The notes below the pieces were generated by a model, which was given only the letters and a program-made list of their open reading frames with translations, did no database searches and was not told the DNA's origin. From contig JAODBP010000220.1 in the NCBI GenBank assembly GCA_025464025.1, forward strand, positions 1 through 12,078: a stretch of 12,078 nt of DNA, written 5' to 3'. Numbering within the stretch: position 1 is the stretch's first letter; each line of letters opens with the position of its first letter. Origin of the DNA: Actinomycetes bacterium. GTDB lineage: Bacteria; Actinomycetota; Acidimicrobiia; Acidimicrobiales; CADCSY01. Made by a program: the position numbers and the translations under genes. Positions 6,386 through 12,078 of this stretch are shown here, piece by piece.

Positions 6386-9121
6386 GTGCCGGAACTGCTC
6401 GCTGCGCGTCGTCGCCACGATGGCGAGATGTTGCTGGCGGCTGTCTCCGAGGCCCTCGTAGCGACCGACGGTGCCATCACCCTGGCCGCCCAGGAGATCT
6501 GCCGCCTGGTCGCCGAGGCCTTCGGCGACCCGGCCGTGCTGCGGCTCGGCGGTTCGGAGGACGAGCTCGAGGTGGTGGGTGTCGGAGCTCCCGCCGTCGG
6601 GCTCTCCGAGGACGTCGTGCGGACGTTCGACACCGGGCGCCCGCCGGGCATGGTCCGCCGCGCCTTCCGGACCGGTCGGGCCGTGTACGTCTCGGTCGAC
6701 GAGAACCACGTCGAGGAGCGACCGATGCTCCGCGCGTTCCAGCAGCGCGTCGGCTTCCGGGGCTCGTTGATCGCGCCGCTCCGGGTCCGAGGCGTGGTGA
6801 TCGGCACCCTGTCCGCGATCTGCACCTGCGAGCACCACGACCACGGCGAGGCCGACCTCCGCGTGATCGAAGCGGTCGCCGACCACATCGCGGCCGAGAT
6901 CGACGAGTCCCGCCTGCCCGAGCTGCTGGCTCGAGAGGTCAGGCCCCGGTCGCTGGCTGAGCGCCGTCACGCCGCCCTCCTGAGCTACGCCAGCGACGTC
7001 ATCGTCGTCGTGTCCGCCACCGGCAAGGTCCTCGACGTGTCGCCCGCGGTCCGGGCGGTGCTCGGTTGGGAACAGGGCGATCTCCTCCGGGGCAGCCTCT
7101 TCGACCTCGTCGACGTGCTCGACCGGGCCCGAGCCGCCGACGACTTCGCCGAGGTCATCGGCACGCCCGGACCGAACCCGACCACGGAGTACCGCATCGG
7201 CCACGCCAACGGCACCGATCGGTGGATGGAGATCACCGCCAACAACCTGCTGGACGACCCCGCGGTGGCCGCCATCGTCATCACCGCGCGGGACGTCACC
7301 GAGCGCCACCTGGCCGGCGAGCTGCTCGCCGTCGAGAACAAGATCCTCCAGCAGATCGCCGCCGTGGCCCCGCTCCAGGGCATCCTCGACACGCTGTGCC
7401 TCCTCGTCGAGTCGCGCATCCGAGGCAGCATCGCCTCCGTGTGGGTCCTCGAGGGGCCGGACCGCCTCGTCAAGCGGGCCTCGCCCAGCATCGATGTCGG
7501 CTCGATGACCGGCGGCGAGGACCTCGTGCTCGATCCCGGCCACATCGGTCTGCTCGGCGCCGAGCACCCGCCCGTGCTGGTCACCGACGTCGAGACCAGC
7601 CCGGAGTGGGCCGGCTTCCAGGACCTGGCCCACACGTTCGGGATCACCGGCTCCTGGTCGCGCGCCATCTGCGAGCCGACGGGGCCGGCGCTGGGGAGCA
7701 TCGTGGCCTTCTTCGCCGAGATGTCCGAGCCGACCGCCGAGCAGGTCCAGGTGCTCGAGCTGGCCACCCACCTCGCCGGTCTGGCCCTGACCCGCGACCG
7801 ATCGAGTCGGGAGCTGGCCCACGCCGCGACCCACGACGCCCTCACCGGCCTGCCCAACCGAGCCCGCTTCCTCGACCAGCTCGGTCGGGTGCTGGCCCGG
7901 GCCGGCACCGACGGCGAGGTGGCCGTGCTGTTCGTCGACCTCGACGACTTCAAGACGGTGAACGACACGTCGGGCCACGCCGTGGGCGATCAGCTCCTGC
8001 GCCAGGCCGGCGCCCGCTTGGCCGCGGTCGTCCGCCCCTTGGACCTCATCGCCCGGCTCGGCGGCGACGAGTTCGCCGTGCTGTGCGACGGCATCGGGGT
8101 GGTCGAGGCCGGCGCCATCGCCCGGCGCGTGCTCGAGGCCCTCGATGCCCCGTTCCAGCTCGACGGGCGCAGCTTCCACGTGTCGGCCAGCACCGGCATC
8201 GCCGTCGGCAACGCCACGACCACGCCCGACTCGGTGCTGCGCGACGCCGACACGGCGATGTACCAGGCCAAGCGCGACGGGCGGAACCGCTACACGGTCT
8301 TCACGCCGGCGGTGCGGGAGGCGACCGTCCGCCGGTCGGCGCTCGAGCAGGACCTGCGTCGGGCCATCGAGGCGTGCGAGCTGACCGTCGACTACCAGCC
8401 GGTGGTGAGCCTGGAGACGGGCGCCCTCGTCGGCCTCGAGGCGTTGGCCCGGTGGACCTCGCCCGAGCACGGTGTGATCAGCCCGCTGGAGTTCATCGAG
8501 GTCGCCGAGCGAGGCGGCATGATCGTCGCCCTCGGCGCGTCCATCCTCCGCCAGGCCGTCGGCCAGGCCGCCGTGTGGCGGGCGTCCGGGCTGATCGCCG
8601 ACGACGTGACGATGGCCGTCAACGTCGCCGCACAGCAGCTGGCCGACCCGGGCTTCGTGTCGACGGTGATCGACGCCCTCGCCGCCGTGGGGCTGCCGTG
8701 CACGGCGCTGTGCCTGGAGCTCACCGAGTCGGCGGTGATGGCCGACGTCGACGGCGCCCGGGCCACGCTCGGGCTGCTCCGGTCGCTCGGCGTGACGCTG
8801 GCCATCGACGACTTCGGGACGGGTCACTCCTCGCTCGCTCGCCTCCGCTCGCTGGAGGCGTCGGTCCTGAAGCTCGACCGCATGTTCATCGTCGACCTCG
8901 AGCACGACGCGAGCAGCGTCGGCATGGTCGAGAGCATCGTTCAGCTGGCCCACGCCCTGGGCAAGCGGCTCGTGGTGGAGGGCATCGAGACCCCCGAGCA
9001 GCTGCGGATCCTCCGCGAGCTCGGGGCCGACGCCGTCCAGGGCTTCCACCTGGCCCGGCCGGCACCGGCGGCGGCGACGGAGGGGTTGCTCCGGGTGACC
9101 CCCTCCTGGCTGTTCCGGTAG
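6386..9121 (+). CDS. GAF-PAS-GAF-GGDEF-EAL protein, bifunctional-type diguanylate cyclase/phosphodiesterase
   Basis: A 911-residue soluble signalling protein with no membrane segment seen. Domains in order: GAF (about 25-172), PAS (about 193-305, ending in the typical ITARDVTERH), GAF (about 322-468), GGDEF (about 475-640) and EAL (about 650-900). The cyclase active site GGDEF is intact at 559-563. An inhibitory RxxD (R550-D553) sits exactly five residues before it, so product feedback is expected. In EAL, the E685-A686-L687 motif, VNVAAQQL (745-752), LELTES (777-782), IDDFGTG (807-813), K829-L-D831, VEGIET (864-869) and VQGF (884-887) keep the usual metal and catalytic residues. It could both make and break cyclic di-GMP, with sensors choosing the output; the signal is unknown. 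The start is uncertain: GTG 6386 is used, ATG 6428 is an alternative. It lies 37 bp after the ABC operon. Confidence 0.93.
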   Translation: MPELLAARRRHDGEMLLAAVSEALVATDGAITLAAQEICRLVAEAFGDPAVLRLGGSEDELEVVGVGAPAVGLSEDVVRTFDTGRPPGMVRRAFRTGRAVYVSVDENHVEERPMLRAFQQRVGFRGSLIAPLRVRGVVIGTLSAICTCEHHDHGEADLRVIEAVADHIAAEIDESRLPELLAREVRPRSLAERRHAALLSYASDVIVVVSATGKVLDVSPAVRAVLGWEQGDLLRGSLFDLVDVLDRARAADDFAEVIGTPGPNPTTEYRIGHANGTDRWMEITANNLLDDPAVAAIVITARDVTERHLAGELLAVENKILQQIAAVAPLQGILDTLCLLVESRIRGSIASVWVLEGPDRLVKRASPSIDVGSMTGGEDLVLDPGHIGLLGAEHPPVLVTDVETSPEWAGFQDLAHTFGITGSWSRAICEPTGPALGSIVAFFAEMSEPTAEQVQVLELATHLAGLALTRDRSSRELAHAATHDALTGLPNRARFLDQLGRVLARAGTDGEVAVLFVDLDDFKTVNDTSGHAVGDQLLRQAGARLAAVVRPLDLIARLGGDEFAVLCDGIGVVEAGAIARRVLEALDAPFQLDGRSFHVSASTGIAVGNATTTPDSVLRDADTAMYQAKRDGRNRYTVFTPAVREATVRRSALEQDLRRAIEACELTVDYQPVVSLETGALVGLEALARWTSPEHGVISPLEFIEVAERGGMIVALGASILRQAVGQAAVWRASGLIADDVTMAVNVAAQQLADPGFVSTVIDALAAVGLPCTALCLELTESAVMADVDGARATLGLLRSLGVTLAIDDFGTGHSSLARLRSLEASVLKLDRMFIVDLEHDASSVGMVESIVQLAHALGKRLVVEGIETPEQLRILRELGADAVQGFHLARPAPAAATEGLLRVTPSWLFR

Positions 9122-9123
9122 GG

Positions 9124-10098
9124 CTAGGAGCGCGGGCGCAGGCCCAGCGACGACAGCAGCTCGCGGTCGGACTGGTGGTCGGCGCAGGGCACGGCGTCGG
9201 TCAGCATGATGTTCTTCTCGCTGGAGAAGATCGAGTTGGCACCGGCGAGGAAGCACAGGGCCTGGTCGGCCACGCCCATGAGGTGGCGGCCGGCCGAGAG
9301 GCGCACGACCGACGTCGGCATGAGGATGCGGGCCGTCGCGACCATGCGCACGGTGTCGGTGATCGGCACCTCGGGCAGCCCGTCCATCGGCGTGCCCTCG
9401 ACCTGCGACAGCACGTTCACCGGCACCGACTCGGGGTGCGGGGTGAGGTTGGCCAGCGTGTGCAGCATCGAGATGCGGTCGTCGTCGGTCTCGCCCATGC
9501 CGATGATGCCGCCCGAGCAGACGGTGACGTCGGTGGTGCGGACGGCCTCGATCGTGTTGAGCCGGTCCTCGTAGGTGCGGGTCGTGATGACCTGCTCGTA
9601 GTACTCGGCCGACGTGTCGAGGTTGTGGTTGTAGGCGTAGAGCCCGGCGTCCTCGAGCTTGGCCGCCTGCTCGGCGTTGAGCATGCCGAGCGTGGCGCAG
9701 ACCTCGAGGCCCTCCTCGTTGACGCCTCGCACGATGTCGAGCACCTTGTCGAACTGGGCGTTGTCCTTGACCTCGCGCCAGGCGGCGCCGAGGCACAGGC
9801 GGGTCACGCCGTTGCGCTTGGCCCGGCGGGCGATGCGGGTCACCTCGTCGCGGCTCATGAGCGGCTGGGGCTTCACGCCCGAGTCGTTGTGCACGGACTG
9901 CGAGCAGTAGCCGCAGTCCTCGGGGCAGCCGCCGGTCTTGATCGACACGAGCTGGCAGACCTGGACCTCGGCCGGGTCGTGGTGGAGCCGGTGCACCTCG
10001 GACGCGTCCCGCACGAGCTCGAGCAACGGGCGGTGGTAGATCGCCCGGATCTCGTCGAGGGTCCAGTCGGTCTTGGTCGGGCTGGCCAGATCGGTCAC
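9124..10098 (-). CDS. bioB: Biotin synthase (radical SAM)
   Basis: A 324-residue enzyme that inserts sulfur into dethiobiotin, the last step of biotin synthesis. The radical-SAM 4Fe-4S motif is CPEDCGYC (C58, C62, C65) in [14 protein letters not shown]. The sacrificial 2Fe-2S ligands match C102 (LCLGAAWRE), C134 (VCATLGML), C194 ([11 protein letters not shown]) and R266 (VRLSAGR). YNHNLDTS (156-163) is a further BioB block. Length is normal. I chose GTG 10098; TTG 10104 would add two residues (MP). Neither has a Shine-Dalgarno, and the gene starts 9 bases after the amidohydrolase stop, so it is probably cotranscribed with that gene. No other biotin genes are in the window, and no BirA-type operator was recognised. 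It is convergent with the cyclic-di-GMP gene, with two bases between the stop codons. Confidence 0.97.
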   Translation of the reverse strand: MTDLASPTKTDWTLDEIRAIYHRPLLELVRDASEVHRLHHDPAEVQVCQLVSIKTGGCPEDCGYCSQSVHNDSGVKPQPLMSRDEVTRIARRAKRNGVTRLCLGAAWREVKDNAQFDKVLDIVRGVNEEGLEVCATLGMLNAEQAAKLEDAGLYAYNHNLDTSAEYYEQVITTRTYEDRLNTIEAVRTTDVTVCSGGIIGMGETDDDRISMLHTLANLTPHPESVPVNVLSQVEGTPMDGLPEVPITDTVRMVATARILMPTSVVRLSAGRHLMGVADQALCFLAGANSIFSSEKNIMLTDAVPCADHQSDRELLSSLGLRPRS

Positions 10099-10107
10099 GG
10101 GCAAAAG

Positions 10108-10926
10108 CTACGGCACCCGGAGGAGGCGGCGGGCATTCCCGCCCAGGACGGCGGCCTTCTCGTCGTCGCTCAGGGCCGACGCCTCGATCTGGGCGAGGAT
10201 GTGGCTGATCCGCTGGCCGACCGGGTGCGAGTAGAGGTCGGTGCCGAACACCACCCGCTCGATGCCGAACTGCTTGGCGAAGTCGGCGATGAAGTCGAAG
10301 TTGTAGGAGAGGCTGGTGTCCCAGACGATGTTGGGCGCCAGCTCGGCGACGTGGAAGCAGTGGCGCGTGGCCTCGAAGCCGCCGAACGCGTCGAGGGCGA
10401 GCATGGTCTGGTCGGGGTGGGCCCGGGCCAGCGTGGTGAGCTTCCAGAGCGCCTCCTCCGGCGTGTCGTCCATGGCGTGGATGACGGGGACGAGGCCGGC
10501 CTCGGCCATGCGATCGAGGTAGCGGTGGATCCACTGGCTGTCGAGCGACACGCCCTGGAACCGGGTGTGGAAGCTGAGGGCGACGAGGCCGAGCTCGCCG
10601 GCGCAGCGATCGATCTCGGCGAACGAGTGGGTGCCGTGGCTGGGCTCGACGATGCCGCACGCGACGGGGAAGCGGTCGGGAGTGGCGTCGCGGTAGGCGG
10701 CGATCCCGTCGTTGACCGAGCGGGTGTCGGCGATGCCGTGGGGCCGGAGGTAGCCGTGGCCGGGGATGACCATCGACTGCCGGACGCCGCCCTCGTCCAT
10801 GATCCGGATGCGGTCGGCCAGCTCGACCCGGTCGAACTCGCCCTGCTCGGCGTCGGACGGGAGCGCGCCGCCGAGGGCGTCGAAGGCCCGGCCGACGTGG
10901 TGGTGGACGTCGAAAACGTCGTACAT
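10108..10926 (-). CDS. Metal-dependent amidohydrolase, Amidohydro_2 (ACMSD-like) family
   Basis: A 272-residue TIM-barrel hydrolase or decarboxylase. Likely metal ligands: HxH at H8/H10 in DVHHHVG, H120 in SFHTRF, H150 in PVIHAMD and D230 in VFGTDLYSHP. The end GNARRLLRV (263-271) is the typical C-terminal helix of the Amidohydro_2 family, whose members hydrolyse amide, ester or lactone bonds or decarboxylate ring compounds. The true substrate cannot be read from sequence. The ATG at 10926 is the first residue of the conserved N-terminal motif. No signal peptide is visible, so it should be cytoplasmic. It is the upstream partner of bioB, 9 bases away, but no known biotin step calls for it. 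An inverted repeat lies 7 bases upstream of the start. Confidence 0.88.
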   Translation of the reverse strand: MYDVFDVHHHVGRAFDALGGALPSDAEQGEFDRVELADRIRIMDEGGVRQSMVIPGHGYLRPHGIADTRSVNDGIAAYRDATPDRFPVACGIVEPSHGTHSFAEIDRCAGELGLVALSFHTRFQGVSLDSQWIHRYLDRMAEAGLVPVIHAMDDTPEEALWKLTTLARAHPDQTMLALDAFGGFEATRHCFHVAELAPNIVWDTSLSYNFDFIADFAKQFGIERVVFGTDLYSHPVGQRISHILAQIEASALSDDEKAAVLGGNARRLLRVP

Positions 10927-10933
10927 GGCCGAG

Positions 10934-10952
10934 AGTCTGTCCGAATCAGACT
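10934..10952. promoter_or_regulatory. Inverted repeat upstream of the amidohydrolase-bioB pair, possible operator
   Basis: AGTCTG (10934-10939) and CAGACT (10947-10952) are exact reverse complements around 7 bases, ending 7 bases before the amidohydrolase ATG. The site lies where a promoter or very short leader would be. No clear -10 box was found in the rest of the 108-bp gap (10927-11034), which otherwise shows nothing I can name. Confidence 0.25.
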
Positions 10953-11034
10953 TCGCGTGCCGGGCGAGCGAGGTCTACGGAGCCTCCTACCTGCTCCTCA
11001 GCTCGCTCCCAGCGACGGGCCGCACCGTGAGGGC

Positions 11035-11235
11035 ATGCGGAACGACGGTGCCCACGAGCTCGACCGGGTCGTGACCTCCCACGGCGATGCCGTCGTGCTG
11101 GTGTGCTCGTGCGGGTGGGTGTCGGCGCCGGCTCGCCGCTACCCGGCCGAGGCCGCCCTCTGCGGACACCTGCGACGGGCGTCGGCCCGCTCGATCCGCT
11201 CGGCCTCGTCGGTGCCACTGGCCCTGGCCGGCTGA
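11035..11235 (+). CDS. Small Cys/His-containing hypothetical protein (66 residues)
   Basis: A 66-residue protein from ATG 11035, ending exactly where the convergent regulator gene ends. Its centre reads VVLVCSCGWVSAPARRY (about 20-36) and then ALCGHLRR (41-48). C24, C26, C43 and H45 form a CxC-x16-CxH pattern that could bind zinc or another metal. I recall CSCGW-type small proteins as recurring in Actinobacteria without a known role. The C-terminal part is rich in Ala, Ser and Arg. No strong Shine-Dalgarno is visible (GAGGG is too close to the ATG). I do not know its function. The reading frame is open far upstream because of high GC, so coding status rests on the motif and neat boundaries. 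Confidence 0.55.
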   Translation: MRNDGAHELDRVVTSHGDAVVLVCSCGWVSAPARRYPAEAALCGHLRRASARSIRSASSVPLALAG

Positions 11236-11892
11236 TCAGGCGTCGGGTCGCCACCCGGCCCGGCGGGCGGCGGCCACGGCGGCGAGCTGGCTGGTCACGC
11301 CGAGCTTGCGGAGCACGGACTGGATCTGGGTCCGGACCGTGGCCAGCGACACGAAGTCGCGCTCGGCGATCTGCTCGGCCGAGAACCCGTCGAGCATGCC
11401 GCCGAGCACGGAGACCTCCCGCGGGGTCAGCTCGGCGAACGGGGCCAGCGCTTCGGCCCGCTCCTGGCGCGACGACCGGGCCGAGGCGATGAGCTCGTCG
11501 CGCTCCTCGGGCCGCTGCACGGTGTGGCCGGAGAGGGCGAGGGCGATCGAGTCGAGCAGGTCCTGCATGGGCTGGCGCTTGAGCAGCGTGCCGGCGGCAC
11601 CCTGCTCGAGGCTGGAGCCGAGCACCTCCGGGTCGTCGGTCCCGGTCAGCAGGAGGACGGTCGCCCCGGTCGCCTCGACCAGCGGGCGGATCAGGTCGTG
11701 ACCCAGGCCGGTGCCGAGGAAGTGGTCGAGCAGCACCACGTCGGGCCCGGCCTCCCTGGCCGCGGCGATGATGGCGTCGGGCGCCAGGTCGGTGGGGGCG
11801 ATCACCTCGTAGCCGTGCCGGCCGAGGGCGATGGCCAGCGCCTCGCGCACGATGACGTCGTCGTCGACCACGAAGACCACCGGCGCCGCCAT
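11236..11892 (-). CDS. Two-component response regulator, NarL/LuxR type
   Basis: A 218-residue DNA-binding regulator. The receiver domain (about 5-120) has the acidic pair D10/D11 in FVVDDD, phospho-acceptor D56 in VVLLDHFLG, T83 in LLTGTDD and K105 in TLLKRQ, so it should be phosphorylated normally. After a linker (about 123-150), an HTH of LuxR type spans about 152-210: ELTPREVSVL, AEQIAERDFVSLATVRTQI, then SVLRKLGVTSQ. No histidine kinase is adjacent in the window, so it is an orphan here. I chose ATG 11892 because it begins the receiver fold and TACCCT lies 6 bases upstream; the frame is open back to 12063 but that extension crosses the tRNA gene. The gene's stop codon directly abuts that of the small plus-strand gene. 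Confidence 0.93.
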   Translation of the reverse strand: MAAPVVFVVDDDVIVREALAIALGRHGYEVIAPTDLAPDAIIAAAREAGPDVVLLDHFLGTGLGHDLIRPLVEATGATVLLLTGTDDPEVLGSSLEQGAAGTLLKRQPMQDLLDSIALALSGHTVQRPEERDELIASARSSRQERAEALAPFAELTPREVSVLGGMLDGFSAEQIAERDFVSLATVRTQIQSVLRKLGVTSQLAAVAAARRAGWRPDA

Positions 11893-11898
11893 GGGCTC

Positions 11899-11904
11899 AG
11901 GGTA
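11899..11904 (-). promoter_or_regulatory. Possible -10 box of the response-regulator gene
   Basis: TACCCT (TANNNT type) on the minus strand ends 6 bases before the ATG at 11892. The spacing suggests a leaderless mRNA. There is no good -35 box, so this is tentative; read-through from the tRNA gene upstream is the alternative. Confidence 0.28.
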
Positions 11905-11978
11905 CGGACTCCGTCGCGCTTGGGACGGGGTGGGCAGTTCGGAGCGAATGCCCCATCGACGCCCGGAGAAGATGTGAG

Positions 11979-12050
11979 CGCCCTCGGCAGGACTCGAACC
12001 TGCGCACACGGCTCCGGAGGCCGATGCTCTATCCGCTGAGCTACGAGGGC
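11979..12050 (-). tRNA. tRNA-Arg, anticodon CCG (codon CGG)
   Basis: A 72-nt cloverleaf reads on the minus strand. The acceptor stem GCCCTCG/CGAGGGC is perfect, the D-stem is GCTC/GAGC with loop AGCGGATA, and the anticodon loop is CTCCGGA with CCG as anticodon. The T-arm is GCAGG-TTCGAGT-CCTGC. The discriminator base is G and CCA is not encoded. The outermost anticodon-stem pair is U-U and the variable loop is 4 nt, both tolerable. It decodes CGG, a codon expected to be used heavily at this GC content. Only 28 bases lie upstream in the window; no promoter is assigned. Confidence 0.95.
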
Positions 12051-12078
12051 GGGACAAACACAAAAGGCGGTAGGAAAC

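Noticed and set aside
6353..10660. A 1435-codon open frame on the minus strand opposite the cyclic-di-GMP and bioB genes
   Set aside because: Shadow frame caused by high GC: low-complexity Arg/Gly/Asp/His-rich translation without any domain, opposing genes with clear catalytic motifs.
7066..11235. A 1389-codon open frame on the plus strand
   Set aside because: Same artefact; only its last 67 codons, from ATG 11035, look like a real small gene.
11893..12063. N-terminal extension of the response regulator by 57 residues
   Set aside because: It reads through the tRNA-Arg gene; the receiver domain starts at the chosen ATG.
1..12078. CRISPR array, toxin-antitoxin pair, integrase, transposon ends or att site near the tRNA
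   Set aside because: No regularly spaced repeats, transposase or integrase motifs, terminal repeats or duplicated tRNA 3' end were seen in the window.

Overview
The window is high-GC DNA (roughly 70% by eye) with no insertion sequence, phage gene or CRISPR array. It looks like the chromosome of a high-GC actinobacterium. The support is a two-cluster ferredoxin of the coenzyme-F420 dehydrogenase beta-subunit type, start codons that often lack a Shine-Dalgarno but sit 6-8 nt behind a TANNNT -10-like hexamer (leaderless style), and the overall protein flavour. My best guess is class Acidimicrobiia; that is inference, not something the sequence proves.

Layout, left to right. (1) A divergent pair: the 5' end of the ferredoxin/FrhB-like gene (minus strand, running off the left edge) and a cyclophilin-type peptidyl-prolyl isomerase (plus). 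(2) A 14-TM-type MFS drug exporter (minus), whose stop codon nearly touches that of the isomerase. (3) A 124-bp divergent control region, rich in palindromes, between the exporter and an ABC import operon. (4) The import operon (plus): two paralogous SsuA/NMT1-type substrate-binding proteins, one with a plain Sec signal and no cysteine and one a lipoprotein, followed by one ATPase and one permease. A perfect 14-bp hairpin separates the two binding-protein genes, and the last three genes are tightly packed. The likely cargo is an organosulfur or small nitrogen compound (sulfonate, taurine or nitrate class). (5) A 911-residue GAF-PAS-GAF-GGDEF-EAL cyclic-di-GMP enzyme (plus), with both catalytic domains and the GGDEF inhibitory site intact by motif. 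(6) A minus-strand pair: a metal-dependent amidohydrolase followed closely by biotin synthase bioB. (7) A 66-residue Cys/His-containing small protein (plus), end to end with an orphan NarL/LuxR-type response regulator (minus). (8) A tRNA-Arg(CCG) gene (minus) at the right edge.

Most genes are metabolic or regulatory housekeeping. I see no obvious undescribed defence or mobile system. The best leads are the exporter/importer control region (shared CGTAC(G)TTCCGTA leaders plus promoter-overlapping palindromes), the dual binding-protein operon with its internal hairpin, three convergent gene pairs whose stop codons are 0-2 bp apart, the amidohydrolase-bioB pairing, and the CxC...CxH small protein.
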